Assembly: GCA_947378615.1 (NCBI GenBank)
Contig: CANCKV010000092.1
Coordinates: 1-9,158 of the forward strand
Direction: 5' to 3'
Length of the DNA stretch: 9,158 nt
DNA from: Chitinophagaceae bacterium
GTDB lineage: Bacteria; Bacteroidota; Bacteroidia; Chitinophagales; Chitinophagaceae
The notes under the pieces are model-generated. The model did no database searches, was not told where the DNA came from, and saw nothing but the letters and a program-made list of their open reading frames with translations. This document shows positions 6,201 to 9,158 of the stretch, piece by piece (the first letter of the stretch is position 1; every line of letters begins with the position of its first letter). Position numbers and translations under genes: made by a program.

Positions 6201-9158
6201 ATAATGGAACATTCACATCGACAGGTACCACCACATTGGGTGGAAATAGCGGTACAACACAAACTATCTCTGGTAGTGGTGCAATAGCCTTCTCTAATCT
6301 TACGGTTAATAATACTTCTGGTGGCATTACCCTGAGTGCACCTGTTTCTGTAAGTGGTACATTGACGCTCACAAGCGGGATTATAACAACAGATGCCACA
6401 AATATCCTTACAGTGTCTAATACTGCAGCCATCACAACAGGCGGAGCCAGTTCATTTATTAATGGACCAATGACCATTTCATTGCCAGCTAGTCTTGCAG
6501 GAGCTTCTTCAACTTATAATCTACCCATTGGTATAGGCAGTACCTATACTCCTTTAACCATGGTAAACCCAAGCACTGGGTCAAGTATTGCCACGGTAAC
6601 TTCTCAGGCATTTGCTTCTGGGAGCCAATTGGCTGCAAATGGTGGGGCAATAGATAATACATTATATGCCTTAAGTAATGCTTATTGGACATTTACTACA
6701 AATAGCAACTTCACAAATGCAAAAATTGCCTTAACGAGTGCTGTTGATGTTACAGCAAGCAGTTCTATTGGGTTAAGCACAAGTATAAACGGTGGCTATA
6801 CCAATGTGTTAGCTTCTGCATCCGTATCAACAGTTACTAGTATAGCCACTATTAATGGTGGAGTAACAACACAATTTTTGGCTATTGGGTCTTCAGGTAG
6901 CATTACAACTGCTGGTACTACACCAGTTATTTCGGGTCAAGCTGCAAACAGTGGTTATCTCGGACAAACCATTACAATCACAGGGTCTGGCATTACGTTT
7001 ACAAGTGGTTCTACAATTACTCTTAATGGCTCTTCTATTGCTGTTACTGGTCAAACTGCTTCCACTCTGACATTTGATGTTCCCGTTGTTTCTACATTCT
7101 CCCCTGTTACATTATCAGTAACAACAGGAGGGAATACAATTTCTAACAACTTCACCTACCTTGGCTACGGAAGTCAAACCTCAACTGATTGGAATACTCC
7201 AACTACATGGATAGGTAATGCGATACCTCCTGCCGGTTCAACAGTGGCAATCAATCATGCCGTTACAGTTAATGGAACAGTTGATGTTAACAATATACCG
7301 AATATAGTTACTATCAATACGGCAGGTAGCCTTACGTTTGGTTTGAATGGGGCTTTATCCACCAATACTAATTTTACAAATGCGGGTACATTGACCATGA
7401 CTTCGGGTGGTACTTTAAGTATCAGTGGTGTATTAGCAAATACAGGTACTTTCAATGCTGGTTCAGGCACTATTCTATTCAATGGTACAAGTCAATCTAT
7501 ACCTTCGCTTACATACAACAATCTTACTATTTCGAAAGCTTCAGCAAATACTTCTACGGTAGGTGGTAGCATTATAGTAAACGGAGTATTGAACATTGCC
7601 ACTAATAATATCTTATATTTTAATACCGCTGCTGCTACATTAAGTGGTACTTATACGACAATTGGTGCAGGTATTTTACAGACTGCATCTACGGCTGCAA
7701 CCCCTTTGACAGCAGGTGCCACTTATAATTTTGAGGTGGATTACAATAGTGCATCCCCACAAACCATTGTGGCTGGCACATTCAATAATATATTAAATGG
7801 TACAGGCGGTGCAAGGACACTTAGCGGTACTATTACCATCAACAATGTATTGACACTAGGAGCAGGAGCTTATACCACTACAGGTAGTACAGTTGTTTTT
7901 GGTGGTTCAGGCTCCCAATTAATACCATCTATTACCTATAGCTCTTTATCAGTTACTAATACCACTGGCCCCGTAACTGCTGCGGGCAACTTAACCATTA
8001 ATACAAATATCAATATCATGCCAAATGCTACATTAGATATGCAGGGATTCCAGTTATTGTTTAGTGGAAGTCCCTCTATAACAGGAACTGGTATTTTGAA
8101 AACTCAGAATACCTCTACATTACCCATCCCATCGGGTCAGTCATGGTCATTTGATATCAATTATAATAATCCAACTGGAGGGCAAACGATTCCAGGCACT
8201 ACATTTACTAACCTGACTGTAAGCAATACATCTGGAACCGTAGTAGCAAGCAGTAATATAACTGTGAACGGTAAATTAGACTTGACAAGCAACGGGAGTT
8301 ATTTAAACATGACCACAAAACTGTTTACTTGTGGCACAGGGTTCACCACAAGCGGTTCAGGAACGTTAGCTACCCAAGTGACAACCAATTCTGCGGCAAT
8401 CAATTCTAACGGAACTGCTCGAACTTTCAATTTTACAGTTAGATATGATGGTGCAGGTAATCAGACAATGCCACAGTTGGCAAATACTTTCAACAATTTG
8501 ATAATTGCAAATACCTCAGGGGCTGTATCTCTATATTCTACATATACAATCAATGGTGTTTTAACTATCAACAGTGGTAGCACCCTGAATACAGGCACAA
8601 ATAGTATAAACGGTACTTTTACTACTAATGGTGGCGGTAAATTGCTCACTTTGAATACTTCGTCTGCATTCCCTTCTGGGAAAACCTTCAATTTTGAAGT
8701 GGATTATGGTAGTTATATAGCCAACCAAACTATCGTTCCTGGGAACTACACCATTTTGGATGCATCAAGTGCCTCATCTGCAACCACCACTACATCCACT
8801 TCTGGCAGTTCAAATTCCATTGTGGTGGCATCGGCAACAGGAATTGTTGTAGGTCAATTGGTAACGGGTGCTGGCATAGGTTCTAATGTAGTTGTATCCT
8901 CCATATCTGGTACAACAATAAACTTATCTTCTACCCAAACTATTACAGCTGGTAGTGTAACATTTGGTCAAGGTGCTTCCGTAGGTAGGACATTGCCTTA
9001 TGGTACTGTGGCCGTTTCATCCTCTTTTATACCTGGAACGACAAGTCCATTTACTGTCACTTTAGGCAATACCTTAAGCATAGGTGGTATTATGACACTT
9101 GCTACTTTGGGTTCAAACAATGCTAGCCTTTACAACTTCAACATAACTAGTGGAACTG
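3203..9158 (+). CDS. Giant secreted repeat protein (adhesin-like), at least 1985 residues, 3' end outside window
   Basis: An ATG at 3203, 11 nt after the GH88 stop, opens a frame with no stop codon to the right edge; I read every codon. Residues 1-21 are a signal peptide (MKSK, LLVLLASLIGYLSGFS, then QSF). In order: a propeller-like domain in three pieces (about 23-133, 365-493, 721-828) separated by two inserts; a header NYYYNGTG...SSWGMNSDGTG (829 on) and a first stalk to about 1090; STYNLPIGIGSTYTPLT (1103-1119) and AYWTFTTNSN (1160-1169), which recall the Y-x-F-P-V-G and YWT motifs of Bacteroidota surface proteins; an IPT/TIG-like domain (about 1240-1320); a second header DWNTPTTWIG (1329-1338); and a second repeat stalk to the edge. 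Thr, Ser, Gly, Ala and Asn dominate, with few charged residues and very few Cys. It is probably a cell-surface or released adhesin exported by type IX secretion, but the C-terminal sorting domain that would show this is missing. Function is inferred; no catalytic residues are evident. Confidence 0.93.
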   Translation, partial: MKSKFLLVLLASLIGYLSGFSQSFTSGNFVLLRAGNSGSAFFSGNQIFLDEYALSGTKAQTITIPTTLNAGATLSAVTDEGRLSLSGNGQWLSFAGYNPTGASPLYTSPATTTARNVGMVKYDGTTQTFTTPNVTTPSATFSGVATVLGSKTVGYTGSTGTITNGHYIYGPNIPLGATVGSTTAAPSSLSATLTGTTNPTITVSSTSTLVPGMLVTATGTGTVSANAYIASVPNSTTFTLTGTTTAGAATLSFSGYITLSNATSGVTNVNAYWTGAASTTTVTLSYGTTTSYGLAVGMAVTGLNGGVTGAVISAVSANSTTFVVTYTGTTTTVSSGSPVSLSFPVAASLNTSNLTAYTTSSNTPNYSGIVGTSPRAAFTSDGTNFLLASGENAIPYFNNTGTSGALTNLSTTNGTSQIRYFFPYNGQIYTSSQFNVKLGALGSNGTFPTAPANATTPTDPVTLSYGSNSAAPANPSQFYILNQGGTDVMYVGELGSTIQITSTNIAKTTASGATSLQVASTTNVAVGQYVTGVGIPTGTTVTGITTPAVSTTGTLTTGSNQSITIATGLGIVSGMAVTVTSAASTGSVSTTTTVNTYNSTTGALVFSGSTTAGSGAATLNFAGTVTISAPTTVSLPGSPSTATPGAAIVFSGQQTTVTSVTNSTTFVLNSVTNVAVGQVVKGTGVPANTWVTSVNTGSKTITVSQTTTVSASAQLTFAYYGLLKYYNSGTVSSPVWTFLGGYDVAGGATAAYQGVIAKVSGSNVLIFVTRKVGVINTVGSELVKITDACGATGAFNLANISNITESILQSSNSSGSWRSLAWVPQSGGNYYYNGTGAVTTLSSWGMNSDGTGPNPYSFTTTGQTFNLRNAASIPALTTAWSVGTNTIVVGNGTNACSFTIPSGFAVTGTVNVSNNATLTIANATNPTIGTIASGSTVVFSGTNIAQTVPAATYSALTISNTTSTATTGGAITVNGLLTISSNAAFSASSNALNLNGSFSNNGTFTSTGTTTLGGNSGTTQTISGSGAIAFSNLTVNNTSGGITLSAPVSVSGTLTLTSGIITTDATNILTVSNTAAITTGGASSFINGPMTISLPASLAGASSTYNLPIGIGSTYTPLTMVNPSTGSSIATVTSQAFASGSQLAANGGAIDNTLYALSNAYWTFTTNSNFTNAKIALTSAVDVTASSSIGLSTSINGGYTNVLASASVSTVTSIATINGGVTTQFLAIGSSGSITTAGTTPVISGQAANSGYLGQTITITGSGITFTSGSTITLNGSSIAVTGQTASTLTFDVPVVSTFSPVTLSVTTGGNTISNNFTYLGYGSQTSTDWNTPTTWIGNAIPPAGSTVAINHAVTVNGTVDVNNIPNIVTINTAGSLTFGLNGALSTNTNFTNAGTLTMTSGGTLSISGVLANTGTFNAGSGTILFNGTSQSIPSLTYNNLTISKASANTSTVGGSIIVNGVLNIATNNILYFNTAAATLSGTYTTIGAGILQTASTAATPLTAGATYNFEVDYNSASPQTIVAGTFNNILNGTGGARTLSGTITINNVLTLGAGAYTTTGSTVVFGGSGSQLIPSITYSSLSVTNTTGPVTAAGNLTINTNINIMPNATLDMQGFQLLFSGSPSITGTGILKTQNTSTLPIPSGQSWSFDINYNNPTGGQTIPGTTFTNLTVSNTSGTVVASSNITVNGKLDLTSNGSYLNMTTKLFTCGTGFTTSGSGTLATQVTTNSAAINSNGTARTFNFTVRYDGAGNQTMPQLANTFNNLIIANTSGAVSLYSTYTINGVLTINSGSTLNTGTNSINGTFTTNGGGKLLTLNTSSAFPSGKTFNFEVDYGSYIANQTIVPGNYTILDASSASSATTTTSTSGSSNSIVVASATGIVVGQLVTGAGIGSNVVVSSISGTTINLSSTQTITAGSVTFGQGASVGRTLPYGTVAVSSSFIPGTTSPFTVTLGNTLSIGGIMTLATLGSNNASLYNFNITSGT
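3269..3601 (+). other. N-terminal propeller-like domain, first piece of the giant protein
   Basis: Residues 23-133. Segments such as NFVLLRAGNSGSA, QIFLDEYALSGTKAQTITIP and EGRLSLSGNGQWLSFAGYN read as strands of a beta-propeller-like domain I associate with large secreted proteins of Bacteroidota and other phyla. The piece stops after YDGTTQTFTTPN and appears to resume only at NYSGIVGTSPRAAFTSDG (4295 on) and again at LLKYYNSGTVSSPVWTFLGG (5366 on). The fold assignment is from memory of related sequences. Confidence 0.6.
3602..4258 (+). repeat. Insert 1: about three tandem Thr/Ser/Gly modules inside the propeller-like domain
   Basis: Residues about 134-352 contain three diverged copies of one module. 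Copy a has TNGHYIYGPNIPLGATV (165-179 region). Copy b has STLVPGMLVTATGTG and then NSTTFTLTGTTTAGAATLSF. Copy c has YGLAVGMAVTGLNGGVTG and then NSTTFVVTYTG. The shared plan is a beta strand, G-(M/Q)-x-V-x-G-x-G/N-I-P-x-G-T-x-V, an A/S-V-x-N-S-T-T-F strand, then A-A-T-L-S/N-F. Similar modules occur in phage tail and giant bacterial surface proteins, from memory. Flanking sequence on both sides belongs to the propeller-like domain. Confidence 0.65.
4682..5362 (+). repeat. Insert 2: about three tandem modules of the same kind, second break in the propeller-like domain
   Basis: Residues about 494-720. Copy d: TNVAVGQYVTGVGIPTGTTV (522-541). Copy e: GLGIVSGMAVTVTSAASTG, then FSGSTTAGSGAATLNFAG (606-623). 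Copy f: NSTTFVLNSVTN, then VAVGQVVKGTGVPANTWV (674-691) and a closing SASAQLTF. The insert falls between TDVMYVGE and YGLLKYYNSG, which would be adjacent strands of one blade. The boundaries are accurate to perhaps ten residues. Confidence 0.65.
6035..6376 (+). repeat. First stalk: two beta-solenoid-like repeats
   Basis: Residues 945-1058 hold two copies of a repeat with the plan Q-T-(V/I)-x-x-x-x-x-(Y/F)-(S/N)-x-L-T-(I/V)-x-N-T-(S/T) followed by (I/V)-x-V-(N/S)-G-x-L-T-(I/L). They read AQTVPAATYSALTISNT...ITVNGLLTIS and TQTISGSGAIAFSNLTVNNT...VSVSGTLTLTSG. They follow the header that starts NYYYNGTGAVTTLSSWGMN at 5687. A stacked beta-helix or beta-solenoid rod is the natural reading. Confidence 0.65.
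6920..7162 (+). other. IPT/TIG-like immunoglobulin domain in the giant protein
   Basis: Residues about 1240-1320. The landmarks are TPVISGQAANSGYLGQTITI, then TGSGITFTSGSTITLNG, then a strand STLTFDVP and a closing NTISNNFTYLG. This matches the IPT/TIG plan of P-x-I, G-x-x-(I/V)-T-I-x-G-x-x-F, a bound N-G, P, and a final F-T-Y. It sits between the two stalks, as if a spacer or hinge. Confidence 0.7.
7493..9037 (+). repeat. Second stalk: six beta-solenoid-like repeats, period about 88-93 residues
   Basis: Residues 1431-1945. The Q-(T/S)-(I/M)-x-x motif begins near residues 1431, 1519, 1572, 1660, 1753 and 1841. Examples are QSIPSLTYNNLTIS, PQTIVAGTFNNILNG, GQTIPGTTFTNLTVSNTSG and NQTMPQLANTFNNLIIANTS. 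Four of the copies are preceded by an F-x-(F/V)-x-(V/I)-x-Y strand (YNFEVDY, SFDINY, NFTVRY, FNFEVDY). Spacings are 88, 53, 88, 93 and 88 residues, so one repeat (1519-1572) is short. The last copy is interrupted by insert 3. Confidence 0.7.
8768..8980 (+). repeat. Insert 3: single copy of the propeller-insert module inside a stalk repeat
   Basis: Residues about 1856-1926. After a Ser/Thr-rich lead the module reads NSIVVASATGIVVGQLVTGA, GIGSNVVVSSISGTTINLSS and ends ITAGSVTFG. This is the same plan as copies d and f of insert 2 (VAVGQYVTGVGIP, VAVGQVVKGTGVP). It separates NQTIVPGNYTILDAS from GRTLPYGTVAVSSSFIPG, which look like the two halves of one stalk repeat. Confidence 0.62.

Noticed and set aside
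3515..8691. Minus-strand open frames (for example 3706-4011, 4882-5145, 5788-6009, 6058-6477, 7255-7482, 8461-8691) with hydrophobic Val/Pro/Ala-rich translations
   Set aside because: They all lie opposite the giant + strand frame. The Val/Pro/Ala-rich products are what antisense reading of Thr/Ser/Gly/Asn/Ala codons yields. None has a recognisable domain or a credible start region.

Overview
The window looks like chromosomal DNA from a Bacteroidota bacterium. The evidence is a SusD-type nutrient-binding protein, a lipoprotein of the DUF5017 kind, low G+C, A/T-rich start regions without Shine-Dalgarno boxes, and a long Thr/Ser/Gly/Asn-rich secreted repeat protein. A member of Chitinophagaceae, Sphingobacteriaceae or a relative would fit, but the sequence does not fix the genus. 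Every gene is on the + strand.

Positions 1-3191 are the right-hand part of a glycan-utilisation locus (PUL). They hold the C-terminal ~300 residues of a SusD/RagB-family protein (1-903), a DUF5017-like surface lipoprotein (988-1893) and a complete GH88 unsaturated glucuronyl hydrolase with a signal peptide (1908-3191). The likely job is capture of a uronic-acid-containing polysaccharide at the surface and removal of the unsaturated uronyl residue left by a polysaccharide lyase. The SusC partner and any lyase would lie to the left, outside the window. A perfect 21-bp inverted repeat with a 1-nt centre (920-962) sits between the SusD gene and the DUF5017-like gene.

Positions 3203-9158 are one uninterrupted reading frame that starts 11 nt after the GH88 stop codon and runs off the right edge. 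Reading it codon by codon gives 1985 residues with no stop. It begins with a signal peptide. The order of parts is: a propeller-like N-terminal domain split into three pieces by two long inserts; a first stalk of beta-solenoid-like repeats; a Y-x-(F/L)-P-(V/I)-G-type domain; an IPT/TIG-like domain; and a second stalk of repeats with a period near 90 residues. The C-terminus, where a type IX secretion sorting domain would be expected, is not in the window.

The most unusual feature is a recurring ~45-75-residue Thr/Ser/Gly module (core roughly V-G-x-x-V-x-G-x-G-I-P-x-G-T-x-V) present about seven times: three tandem copies in each propeller insert and a single copy in a stalk repeat near the right end. 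In each case the flanking sequences read as one broken domain, so these look like mobile or duplicating in-frame protein modules. The numerous minus-strand and off-frame open frames across 3400-8700 are shadows of this gene.
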